From contig CAVOUI010000013.1 in the NCBI GenBank assembly GCA_963699525.1, forward strand, positions 186,001 through 250,000: 64,000 nucleotides of DNA, read 5' to 3'. A program made the position numbers and the translations under genes. A model generated the notes under the pieces. That model searched no databases and was not told where the DNA came from. It worked only from the letters and a program-made list of their open reading frames with translations. Of the stretch, positions 42,107 through 50,509 are shown in pieces; within the stretch, counting starts at the first letter, position 1; each line of letters starts with the position of its first letter. This stretch comes from SG8-41 sp963699525 (lineage in GTDB: Bacteria > Pseudomonadota > Gammaproteobacteria > Burkholderiales > SG8-41).

Positions 42107-45100
42107 AGTCGTTCAACCTCACCGAATGGGCGCTGGGCCACCGCGCCGTCGTGCTGTTCCTGATCCTCGTGATCGCCGTCGGCGGCGTGCTGGGCTTCAC
42201 GAAGCTCGGCCAGCTCGAAGATCCAAACTTCTCGGTGCCGTCGATGACGGCGATCGTCATCTGGCCCGGCGCCTCGGCGCAGCAGATCCAGGACGAAGTG
42301 CTCAACCGCATGGAGAAGAAGTTCGAGCAGCTCGACCACTTCGAGAAGGTCAAGACCTATGCGCGGCAGGGCTATGGCGGCATGACGATCACGGTGGTCG
42401 GCGGCACCTCCAAGGCGGACCAGCTCGAAGCGTGGTACCAGGCGCGCAAGAAGTTCAACGACATCAAGCTCGAGCTTCCCGCGGACGTCGTCGGCCCGAT
42501 CTTCAACGACGAATACGGGGACGTGACCGGGCTGCTCTATGCCGTGAAGGGCGACGGCATCAGCCACGCCGAGCTTTCCGACGTGGCCGAAGACATCAAG
42601 CGTCGCCTGCTCAAAGTGCCGATGGTCAAGAAGGTCGACATCATCGGCAAGCAGGCCAAGAAGGTCTACGTCGAGTTCTCGCACCAGAGACTGGCCGCGC
42701 TCGGCATCACGCCGCTGGCAATTGCTGAAAGCCTGCGCAACCAGAACGAAGTTCTCCCCGCCGGCTCGATCGACACGCGGGGCGACCGGGTGCTGGTGCG
42801 CGTGAGCGGCCAGTTCGCCAGCGAGGAGGACATTCGCAACGTGCCGGTCGCGGCCGGTGGCCGGACTGATCAAGCTCGGCGACTTCACGACGGTCACGCG
42901 CGGATACGAAGATCCGCCGAAGTACACGGTGCGCCACAACGGGCAGCAGGTGCTGATGCTCGGCATCACGATGACCAACGACGGAAACATCGTCGAGCTC
43001 GGACGCGCGATCGAGAGCGCGGTCGCCAAGTTGCAGGCGGAATTGCCCTACGGCGTCGAGCTCGAGCGCGTGGCCGATCAACCGACAGTCGTCAGCGAAT
43101 CCGTCTGGGAATTCGAGCGCTCGCTGCTGGAAGCGCTCGCCATCGTGCTTGCTGTCTGCCTGCTCAGCCTCGGCTGGCGCACGGGGATCGTGGTCGGGCT
43201 TTCGGTGCCGATCGTGCTCGGCGTCGTCGCCCTGGTGATGCTCATGGCAGGCTGGAACCTCGAGCGCGTCTCGCTCGGGTCGCTGATCATCGCGCTCGGC
43301 CTGCTGGTGGACGACGGAATCATCGCGGTCGAGATGATGATCGTGAAGATGGAGACGGGCTGGGACCGGCTGAAGGCGGCCGCCTTCTCCTACGAGGCGA
43401 CCGCGATGCCGCGGCTCACCGGCGCGCTCATCACGGTCGCCGCGTTCATGCCGATCGGGTTCGCGCAAGTCGACCACCGGCGAGTACGCCGGCGGCATTT
43501 TCTGGATCGTCGGCACGGCGGTGGTCTTTTCGTGGGTGGTCTCGGGGATCATCACGCCGTACCTCGCCGTCAACATGCTGCCGAAGGATTTCGGCAAAGG
43601 TCAGCACCACGGCGATCCCTACGACACGCCGTTCTACCGCAAGCTCCGCCGGCTGATCGATCTCGCCATCGAGCGGCGCTGGTGGGTCATCGGCGCGACC
43701 GTCGCCGCCTTCGCCGCCTCGGTGTACGGCGCACGCTTGGTGCCGCAGCAATTCTTCCCCTCGAGCTCGCGGCCCGAGCTGATCGTCGAGCTGCGGTTGA
43801 AGGAAGGCGCTTCGTTCGCCGCGACGACCGAGCAGGTCAAGAAGATGGAATCGGTCCTCAAGAAGGACGAAGACGTCCGCTTCTTCACCGCGTACACGGG
43901 CGCCGGCTACCCGCGCTTCTATCTCTCGCTCGATCCGGAGCTGCCGAACCCGGGCTACGCCGTCTTCATCGTCATGACACGCGACACGGAGGCGCGCGAA
44001 CGGGTGCGCTCGCGACTGATGGCGAGCGTCAACGAGCAATTCCCCGAGGTGTGGGTCCGCGTCACGCGCCTGGAGCTCGGTCCGCCGGTCGGCTTCCCGG
44101 TCCAGTTCCGTGTCGTCGGTCCGGACACCCAGGTCGTTCGCACGATCGCGCGTGAGGTGGAAGCGGTGGTGGCGTCGAGCCCGAAGGTGCGCGACGTCCA
44201 GCTCGACTGGAACGACCCGGTGCGCACCCTGAAAGTCGACCTCGACCAGGACAAGGCGCGTGTGCTCGGCCTGGCGCCGGCCGACGTGGCTCTCGTGACC
44301 CAGACCGTGATGAACGGCGCGACGCTGTCCCATCTGCGCGAGCGCGAAGACCTGATCGACATCGTCGCCCGTGCGGTGCCGTCCGAGCGTCTCGATCTCG
44401 ACACGCTGAAGGACGTCAATATCTTCACGCGCCAGGGCACGGTGGTGGCCCTATCGCAGGTCGCGCGCGTCCGCTACGAGCTCGAAGAGCCGGTGCTGTG
44501 GCGCCGCAACCGCGACATGGCGATCACGGTGCGCGCCGACGTCAAGGACGGCGAGCAGGGCGTGTCGGTGACCCAGTCGATTCGCCCGCTGCTGAAGGAC
44601 ATCGAAGCGAAACTGCCGTTCGGCTATCGCGTCGACGTCGGCGGTGCCGTCGAGGAAAGCGACAAGGCCAACCGTGCGCTCGCGGCCGTGGCCCCGGTGA
44701 TGCTGGTCACGATCCTGACGATCCTGATGCTGCAGCTCCAGAGCTTCTCCCGATGTTCATGGTGTTCCTGACCGCGCCGCTCGGACTCATCGGCGTCGTC
44801 GCCGCGCTGCTCATGTTCAACGCGCCGCTCGGCTTCGTCGCGATCCTCGGCATCACCGCCTTGAGCGGGATGATCATGCGCAACTCGGTGATTCTGGTCG
44901 ACCAGGTTCAATCGGAGATGGCCGAGGGCCGCGACCCATGGAACGCCGTGCTGGAAGCGGCCGTCCATCGGACCCGCCCGGTCGCGCTCACGGCGGCGGC
45001 CACCGTGCTCGCCATGATTCCGCTCACGCGCAGCATCTTCTGGGGCCCGATGGCGATCGCCATCATGGGCGGCCTCACCGTCGCCACGATCCTGACGATC

Positions 45101-45190
45101 TTCTTTGTTCCGGCGCTGTACGCCGCGTGGTTCAGGGTCGAGCGGGCAGGGGCCGTTCCTGCCGGCGCGCCGGCGCTGGCCCATGCATGA
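42103..45190 (+). CDS. RND family efflux permease (three frameshifts)
   Basis: About 1028 aa, the proton-driven pump of the tripartite system. FNLTEWALGHRAVVLFLILV is helix 1 and GFTKLGQLEDPNFSVPSMTA follows; these and the one-exchange dimer pattern place it in the HAE-like branch that pumps drugs or solvents. Helix 4 has LGLLVDDGIIAVEMM, carrying the paired Asp of the proton relay, and the second half has ALSGMIMRNSVILVDQVQSE. The frame changes near 42856, at 43468 (IGFA to KSTTGEYAGG) and near 44752 (QSFSR to MFMVFLTAP); the first two add a base and the last loses one. The ends fit the flanking genes exactly. Confidence 0.88.
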
Positions 45191-45678
45191 GACCCTACGA
45201 GCCAGTCGAGCAAGTGTCGATTCGCGCCGTACGGCCCGACGACCGGGAACGCATCGTCAAAGCGTTTCGAGGGCTGGATCGAGGCTCCGTCTACCGGCGC
45301 TTTTTCTTCCACAAGAAGGAGCTGAAAGAGGAGGAACTGCGGCGGGTCACCGAATGCGACGGTGTAAGCGCAGCCGTGCTGGTGGCCACGGTCGGAAGCG
45401 GCGACCGGGAGATCATCGTGGGGTTGGGTGAATACGTGCGCAGCGGCGCGGCCGCGGACATCGCGTTCGCGGTGGAAGAGGATTTCCAGGGCCGCGGGAT
45501 CGCAAGCCGGCTCCTCCAGCAACTGGCCGACATCGCCCGCGCCAACGGGATCTTGCAGTTCGAGGCCGACGTGCTCGCCGAAAACGCGCCGATGCTCGCG
45601 GTATTGCGCAACAGCGGACTGCGCATGCGGACAAGCCACGAACAAGGCGTCGTCCACGCGACGCTCTTTCTCACTTAG
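45187..45678 (+). CDS. GNAT-family acetyltransferase
   Basis: 163 aa, ATG 45187 overlapping the pump gene stop (ATGA), so it is co-translated with the efflux genes. VSIRAVRPDDRERIVKAFRG is the N-terminal GNAT strand and helix. FAVEEDFQGRGIASRLLQQL is motif A, which binds acetyl-CoA (Q-G-R-G-I-A). ENAPMLAVLRNSGLRM matches motif B. The RPDDRERIVKAFRGLDRGSVYRRF pattern resembles GNAT domains of Pat-type protein acetyltransferases. The substrate is not known. Confidence 0.85.
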   Translation: MRPYEPVEQVSIRAVRPDDRERIVKAFRGLDRGSVYRRFFFHKKELKEEELRRVTECDGVSAAVLVATVGSGDREIIVGLGEYVRSGAAADIAFAVEEDFQGRGIASRLLQQLADIARANGILQFEADVLAENAPMLAVLRNSGLRMRTSHEQGVVHATLFLT

Positions 45679-45680
45679 CG

Positions 45681-45776
45681 ATGCTACTGATGAATGAGAT
45701 TCAGAAACGAAGCATGGTCATCCACTTCAACGATGGCTCGAAGAAGGTGCTCGTGCTCTACAGGAAAATGCCATGA
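45681..45776 (+). CDS. very small hypothetical protein, 31 aa
   Basis: ATG 45681 (or ATG 45690) encodes LLMNEIQKRSMVIHFNDGSK and ends KVLVLYRKMP at TGA 45774. The stop overlaps the next start in ATGA form, which favours a translated, coupled reading frame. The VIHFNDGSKKVLVLY stretch could be two beta strands with a turn. It is too short for a family call. Confidence 0.45.
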   Translation: MLLMNEIQKRSMVIHFNDGSKKVLVLYRKMP

Positions 45777-46348
45777 CATCGAACCTGCTCGCCCTGGCCG
45801 CAAGCCTGGCCATGCTCGCCGGCTGCGCGAGCGGCAGGATGCCGACCGACGACAAGCCGAGCGGCCGGGAGCAAAGCCTGATCGAGCTGCGTGCGGTGGT
45901 GACCGGCGTGAACCAGCAGCTCCGCGTCGTCGCGCTGGAAGCCGATGACGGCCGAGTTGCGGTGCTTCCCGTTGCGGAGGAATTCCGCGACTTCGACAAG
46001 CTGCGCGTCGGCGACGCGGTCGTCGTCTCCTACACGGAGGCCATCGCGTGGCAGGTGAAGCCCTCGAACGAGGGCGCACCCGGCATCAGCGCACGCGAAA
46101 CCCTGAGCAACCCGAAGCCGGGCGAAGCGCCGGGCGGAGCGATCGAGCGTGCGATCACGATCACCGCCACGATCACCGCATTCGATGTTGCGCGCGGCAC
46201 GGTCACGCTGACCGGCCCGCAGGGACGATCCCAGACGTTGAAGGTACACAACCCCGCCGATCTCGAGCACATCCAGGTGGGCGATCTTGTGGACATTACG
46301 TATAGCGAGGTGCGCGCGCTCTCCCTACGACCGGTCGTCAAGCCGTAA
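45773..46348 (+). CDS. hypothetical lipoprotein with repeated small beta domain
   Basis: 191 aa. Signal with lipobox AMLAGCASG (Cys about 17). The mature protein has two similar halves: ELRAVVTGVNQQLRVVALEA to FDKLRVGDAVVVSYTEAIAW, and TITATITAFDVARGTVTLTG to DLEHIQVGDLVDITYSEVRA. Each looks like an OB-like or DUF-type barrel ending in VGDxVxxxYTEA. Proteins of this shape are known in proteobacteria without an assigned function. It is the last gene of the efflux run and may reach the outer membrane. Confidence 0.65.
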   Translation: MTSNLLALAASLAMLAGCASGRMPTDDKPSGREQSLIELRAVVTGVNQQLRVVALEADDGRVAVLPVAEEFRDFDKLRVGDAVVVSYTEAIAWQVKPSNEGAPGISARETLSNPKPGEAPGGAIERAITITATITAFDVARGTVTLTGPQGRSQTLKVHNPADLEHIQVGDLVDITYSEVRALSLRPVVKP

Positions 46349-46406
46349 GGAGGCGTGCGGCCAACCGCGGCGGCCGCCGCCGAAGGGCACCTCACTGCCG
46401 AAATCG

Positions 46407-46429
46407 CAACCGAATTCCGACGCTTTCGG
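46407..46429 (+). repeat. dispersed repeat, degenerate copy
   Basis: CAACCGAATTCCGACGCTTTCGG in the 205-base gap before the binding-protein gene resembles the repeat core (CGACCGAATGCCGACGCTTCGC). The rest of the gap has no gene I can support; a ribosome site AGGAGGAG lies just before ATG 46554. Confidence 0.45.
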
Positions 46430-46553
46430 ATCAAGATCCTCGTGCCCCTGCCGCCGGCGCACGATGCGTTTCATGGGCGTATGCTCCCGCAAGCCCAGCG
46501 TATCATTGGTTTGCTCGTTGCGGCATGAGCACACTGGGCAGGAGGAGCCGGTC

Positions 46554-47802
46554 ATGAAGCGGTCCAGACGCGATCTGCTGAAGCGTGTTGCCGCACTGAT
46601 GCTTGCATCGGGCATTCCGGGGCGCGCCGCCCGCGCCCAGCAGGCAATCCGCGTCGGATTCAGCATCGCCCAGACCGGTCCGATCTCCGGCGGTGGCCAG
46701 GCGGCGCTCGTAGCGCTGCGCGTGTGGGCTGACGACGTCAATGCGAGAGGCGGCCTGCTTGGTCGCAAGGTCGAGCTCGTCGTTTACGACGACCAAGGCA
46801 GCCCCTCCATGACCCCTGGCATTTATGCAAAGCTGATCGATGTTGATAAGGTCGACTTATTGATCGCGCCGTACGGGAGCGTTTCTACCGCACCGATCCT
46901 GCCGCTCGCCAAGCAGCGCAAGCTGCTGCTGATGGGCAACTTCTCGTTCCAGGTGAACGCCCGAATACAGCACGACATGTGGTTCAACAACGCACCTTGG
47001 AACGATGCCTCGAGCTGGTCCGAAGGATTCTTCAAGATCGGGCAGGCGCAGGGGGCGAGAACGATCGCCTTCCTCGCCGCCGACAACGAATTCGCCCAGA
47101 ATCTCGCCAACGGCGCGCGCGAGCTTGCGAAACAGGCCGGCTTGAGGACGGTATATGACCAGAACTACCCGCCGAGCACAGTCGATTTCTCGTCCATGGT
47201 GCGCGGCATCCGTGCCGCTCGTCCCGAGATGGCATTCGTGGCGTCGTATCCCGCGGATTCGGCCGTCGATCGTTCGCTCGGTGAGAGAGATCGGCGTCGG
47301 CGACACGGTGAAGATCTTCGGCGGCGGCATGGTGGGCCTGCAGTACACGGCGATCATGGAGAGTCTCGGCAGCGCGCTCAATGGCATCCTGAACTACAAC
47401 ACTTATGTCCCGGGCGCGAAGTACGAAGGCATCGACGATTTCTTGCAACGCTACTCCAAGCGCGCGGCCGAGGCCAAGGTGGACCCGCTCGGCTATTACA
47501 TTACGCCATTCACATACGCCATCGGGCAGCTGCTCGAGCAGGCGGCCAATGCGACGGGGACCCTGGACCACCCGAGGCTGGCGCAGTACCTCCGCACGAA
47601 CGAGATGAAGACCATCGTCGGCCCTGTCCGCTATCGCAAGGATGGCGAGTGGGCGAACCCGCGCATCATCACCACCCAGTTTCAGGGTGTCAGGGACAAG
47701 GACATCGAGCAGTTCAAAAAGCCCGGCGTGCAGGTCATTCTTCACCCCGACTCGCACAAGAACGGTACTCTCAAGGCGCCTTTCGAAAAGGCTCGCGCAT
47801 AG
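46554..47802 (+). CDS. LivK-type ABC transporter substrate-binding protein, Tat signal (one frameshift)
   Basis: 415 aa, type I periplasmic binding protein of the branched-chain amino-acid/amide class. The N-terminus KRSRRDLLKRVAALMLASG is a twin-arginine signal (SRRDLLK). The mature part shows IRVGFSIAQTGPISGGGQAA, VELVVYDDQGSPS, VDLLIAPYGS and RTIAFLAADNEFAQNLANGA. An extra G at about 47280 (DRSL to VREIGVGDTV) breaks the frame. The ribosome site is GGAGGAG. No permease or ATPase genes lie next to it, so it is an orphan binding protein; its ligand is unknown. Confidence 0.85.
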
Positions 47803-47973
47803 CTAGGCGTAACCGTGGCTGCGCATTTGCGGGCCACCGAGCAATTCTTCGACCACGAGCGAGTCTTCGCTTTCGTCCCATTCCAGCTCGGGCAGCACGC
47901 GCTCCCGCCATGCCGCCTCTTGCATCTGCAAGGGTTCGTCCACATCGCTGCCGTACACGTCATCGAGCATCAT
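47803..47973 (-). CDS. small acidic hypothetical protein, 56 aa
   Basis: ATG 47973 has AGGAGG seven bases before it on the minus strand. The protein begins MMLDDVYGSDVDEPLQMQEA and ends VVEELLGGPQMRSHGYA. It is strongly acidic with a central helix (AAWRERVLPELEWDE). It is the last of five small minus-strand genes (49207 to 47803). No family is recognised. It converges on the binding-protein gene with no gap. Confidence 0.6.
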   Translation of the reverse strand: MMLDDVYGSDVDEPLQMQEAAWRERVLPELEWDESEDSLVVEELLGGPQMRSHGYA

Positions 47974-48034
47974 CGTCGCCTCCTGTTTCCGTTACCGGTT
48001 GCCGCGCCTCGAACCGGACCGGCAGCAATCGCTT

Positions 48035-48238
48035 TCACACTGCGTTAATGGTGACGAGTTCCGCCGCGGTTGGCGCCCGATCGAAGAGGCCGGTGGAATA
48101 CTCGATCGACACGACCACTTCTGCCAGCGCTATACCGTGCGCCCGCGCGAACGTCGTGCACGCGAGCGTTATGGCGGAGGGATCCCGGGCCCATACAGCT
48201 TGAAGGGCCGGTCCGTGTGCCAGGGTAACCAGGGTCAT
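48035..48238 (-). CDS. small hypothetical protein, 67 aa
   Basis: ATG 48238 has GGAGGG about five bases before it on its strand. The product begins MTLVTLAHGPALQAVWARDP and contains ARAHGIALAEVVVSIEYSTG, ending AAELVTINAV. Hydrophobicity is moderate with no clear membrane helix; SAITLACTTFARAHGIALAEVV is probably a helix followed by a strand. Same run of small genes. Function unknown. Confidence 0.5.
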   Translation of the reverse strand: MTLVTLAHGPALQAVWARDPSAITLACTTFARAHGIALAEVVVSIEYSTGLFDRAPTAAELVTINAV

Positions 48239-48253
48239 GATGCCCTCCGTCGG

Positions 48254-48404
48254 CTAGATGCTGTTCGGGCGCAGCTGCGAGAGGCGCACCAGCTCTTCCC
48301 ACAGACCCTGGCTCGGCTTCCGCAGCGCGAGGGGCGCTTCGGGCGGGGGCACGTACCACGCGCCGTGCACGATCTCGGCCCGCAGTTCGCCGCGCCGCCA
48401 GCAT
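48254..48404 (-). CDS. small hypothetical protein, about 49 aa (one frameshift)
   Basis: ATG 48404 shares bases with the stop of the upstream gene (TGATG). After removal of one extra base near 48391 the frame reads MLAAR, then ELRAEIVHGAWYVPPPEAPL, ALRKPSQGLWEELVRLSQLR and PNSI at TAG 48254. The raw frame from the same ATG runs on without conserved character. The coupled start and the exact end before the next ribosome site support a real gene. Function unknown. Confidence 0.45.
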
Positions 48405-48685
48405 CAGTGGAGCGCGCGGGCGAAAGTGCGCCCGCGCATGAGCTGCACCGCCTCGGGACGCTCCTCGGCAAGTTCGACGAGCGACAGCATCACTTCCTCG
48501 CACAGATCCCGACGATCGGTGTAGTCGCAGGTGGAAAACGTCAACTCGGCCACCTCAAGGTCAGGTCGCAGCCAGAAGCCGGCGAGCATCGGCAGGCGCT
48601 GGAATAGTTCGTCCACGTGCCGGGCGACGATCGCCTCGGTGTGCTGGCGACGCGCTTCGCTCAGGCGTTGCTCGGAGGGCTTCAT
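48404..48685 (-). CDS. small hypothetical protein, 93 aa
   Basis: ATG 48685, 15 bases after the regulator stop. The protein starts with a charged helix (KPSEQRLSEARRQHTEAIVA), then VDELFQRLPMLAGFWLRPDL, AELTFSTCDYTDRRDLCEEV and MLSLVELAEERPEAVQLMRG. It looks like an all-helical soluble domain with one strand pair. There is no match I can recall. It leads a set of tiny genes behind a regulator, so these may work together. Confidence 0.55.
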   Translation of the reverse strand: MKPSEQRLSEARRQHTEAIVARHVDELFQRLPMLAGFWLRPDLEVAELTFSTCDYTDRRDLCEEVMLSLVELAEERPEAVQLMRGRTFARALH

Positions 48686-48700
48686 GCGAGGCTCCCTGCG

Positions 48701-49207
48701 CTAGGAATGGAGGACAAGCGGCTCGCGCTCTAGCGTCGCAGCAACCATGCGGATGAGGTCCGCGAGCGCGGCATCGCCGCGGCATAGTGCCGTGAGCGCT
48801 GCCAGGGCGGGATGGCCGGGGGCACCCGCGCTGCTGCGCTCGACGGCAGCGGCGCTATGCAAGGGCGCGCCAACCGCAGCGGCGATGAAGCGATAGCCGC
48901 GGCGCGATACGGTCTCGATGTAGCGCGGCTGCTTCGGATCGTCGCCGAGCGCCGCGCGCACTTCGCTGATCGCGGACTTGAGCACCGACTCGCTGACGAA
49001 TCGATGGCCCCAGACGGCGTCGAGCAAGGCGTTCTTCGTGATGAGCCTCTGTGGCGTGCGCGCGAGGGCGCATAGCACGGCGTACGGCTTCGGCGCGAGC
49101 GCTACGGGCTCGCCGGCGCAAGTGAGCCTTGCATCGGCTTCGTCGAGCTCGAAACTATCGAAGCGAAGCCGCACGACCTCTGCCTTCAGGGAGAGCTCTG
49201 CTGTCAT
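48701..49207 (-). CDS. winged-helix regulator, truncated paralogue of the 956-aa regulator
   Basis: 168 aa from ATG 49207 (GGAG at spacing about seven). Residues 14-110 are an OmpR-type winged helix nearly identical to that of the regulator at 25153: RFDSFELDEADARLTCAGEP, LDAVWGHRFVSESVLKSAIS and DDPKQPRYIETVSRRGYRFI. After it, the ATPase part is missing and the protein resumes with HPALAALTALCRGDAALADL, which aligns with LEALTALCRRDAALPDLIRA of the long protein before ending. This is an internal deletion followed by early termination. The remaining DNA-binding domain may still act on small genes downstream. Confidence 0.75.
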   Translation of the reverse strand: MTAELSLKAEVVRLRFDSFELDEADARLTCAGEPVALAPKPYAVLCALARTPQRLITKNALLDAVWGHRFVSESVLKSAISEVRAALGDDPKQPRYIETVSRRGYRFIAAAVGAPLHSAAAVERSSAGAPGHPALAALTALCRGDAALADLIRMVAATLEREPLVLHS

Positions 49208-49401
49208 GGTTGCACTCCGGTTGGGATGGGGAAAAGGCCTCGCCACGCCCGGTGCTCTCTTCAGGGAGGAGGGAGGGAGGGGACGAGAGTCCCGGGACTG
49301 CAGTTGCGGGGCCGTAAGAGTCATGGTGCAAGCCTAGGGGCACGGGTGCCGTTTCGCCATTGCGCCGAGGTACAACCGTCCCCGGCAAAGGGTTTCCTTG
49401 A

Positions 49402-49785
49402 CTACGACTTTGGTGTAGCGGCCGCAAGCGCCCGGCGCACGCACTCGAGCAGCTCGTCCGGGGCGAAGGGCTTGGCGAGGCAGCAGACGATTCCGGCTTC
49501 GCGCGCGCGCAAGCGCGTTGCGTCCGAAGGGTAGGCCGTGATCAATACGGTCGGGATCGGGGCGCCCGAGGCGACCAGGCGCTGGTGAAGCTCCAGGCCG
49601 CTCAGGCCGGGCATGCGCATGTCGGCCACCAAGCAGGCGGCGCGGGGCTCGCCCGCGGACCTGAGGAAGCTTTCGGCGTCGGCGAACGTGGCGGTCGAGA
49701 AACCCGCCGCCTGCAGCAGATTGCTGGTCGCATCGCGGATCGACTGGTCGTCGTCCACGATCGCCACTAGTGAACTCGAGGACAT
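49402..49785 (-). CDS. stand-alone response-regulator receiver protein
   Basis: 127 aa, a receiver domain only. LVAIVDDDQSIRDATSNLLQ holds the acidic pocket, VADMRMPGLSGLELHQRL the phosphorylated Asp (D about 55), ITAYPSDA the switch Thr position, and LAKPFAPDELLECVRRAL the conserved Lys. It ends at TPKS with no output domain, like CheY/DivK-type or FixJ-like single-domain regulators. It lies 94 bases after the FixJ-like gene and is probably fed by the same kinase. Confidence 0.85.
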   Translation of the reverse strand: MSSSSLVAIVDDDQSIRDATSNLLQAAGFSTATFADAESFLRSAGEPRAACLVADMRMPGLSGLELHQRLVASGAPIPTVLITAYPSDATRLRAREAGIVCCLAKPFAPDELLECVRRALAAATPKS

Positions 49786-49879
49786 TGCGGCTCCAGGTGG
49801 TTGAGACCGCAGCGTACGCCGCGCGGGCGCGCGCGGCCATTGCACTCTCGCCTGCGCAGCTACGACTTTGGTATAGGTG

Positions 49880-50509
49880 CTAGGATGCCCCGCCGCCGTG
49901 CAGGCTCAGCCGGTCGGCCATGCGCACGAGGTCCGCGAGCGACCGCGCCCGCATCTTGCGCATGACCTGCCCGCGATGCACCTTGACGGTGACCACGCTG
50001 ATGCCGAGGTCGGCGGCGATCTGCTTGTTGGCGCGCCCGGCGGCGACGAGCTTCATGACCTCGCGCTCCCGCTCGGTGAGCGCGGCGTAACGCGTTTTCA
50101 GCTCGGCGACGGGCCCGGCCTCCCGGCGCCGCGCGCGGTCGCGCTCAAGCGCCGCGTGGATCGCATCGAGGATCTCCTGGTCGTGGAAGGGCTTGGTGAG
50201 GAACTCGACCGCCCCTGCCTTCATGGCGCGCACGCTCATCGGGATGTCGCCGTGGCCAGTGATGAAGATGACCGGAAGGGCGATGCCTGCCTTCACCAGA
50301 TCCTCCTGGAACGCGAGCCCGCTCTTTCCGGGCAGTCGCACGTCGAGCACGAGGCAGCCGGGCACGTCGGGGCGCTGCGCCGCCAGGAACTCCTGCGGCG
50401 AGGAGAATGCGCGCACCTCGATCCCGACCGAGCCGATGAGGTTTCCGAGCGCGCCGCGCATCGAGGCGTCGTCGTCGACGATGAAAACGACCGACCGCTC
50501 GGCGCTCAT
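49880..50509 (-). CDS. FixJ/TtrR-type response regulator
   Basis: 209 aa. Receiver domain (residues 6-120): VVFIVDDDASMRGALGNLIG, LVLDVRLPGKSGLAFQEDL (D about 56), FITGHGDIPMSVRAMKAGAV and FLTKPFHDQEIL. The LuxR-type HTH follows (about 140-200): LTEREREVMKLVAAGRANKQ and IAADLGISVVTVKVHRGQVM. ATG 50509 overlaps the kinase stop (ATGA), so kinase and regulator are co-translated. Such pairs often respond to oxygen, redox or a small molecule. Target genes are not obvious. Confidence 0.92.
   Translation of the reverse strand: MSAERSVVFIVDDDASMRGALGNLIGSVGIEVRAFSSPQEFLAAQRPDVPGCLVLDVRLPGKSGLAFQEDLVKAGIALPVIFITGHGDIPMSVRAMKAGAVEFLTKPFHDQEILDAIHAALERDRARRREAGPVAELKTRYAALTEREREVMKLVAAGRANKQIAADLGISVVTVKVHRGQVMRKMRARSLADLVRMADRLSLHGGGAS

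Noticed and set aside
39949..43656. A 1235-codon plus-strand open frame linking the NodT gene, the adaptor start and the RND permease start.
   Set aside because: Only its last third (RND permease) and a short piece (adaptor signal peptide) make sense. The rest is an out-of-frame shadow of the NodT and adaptor genes joined by a base error.
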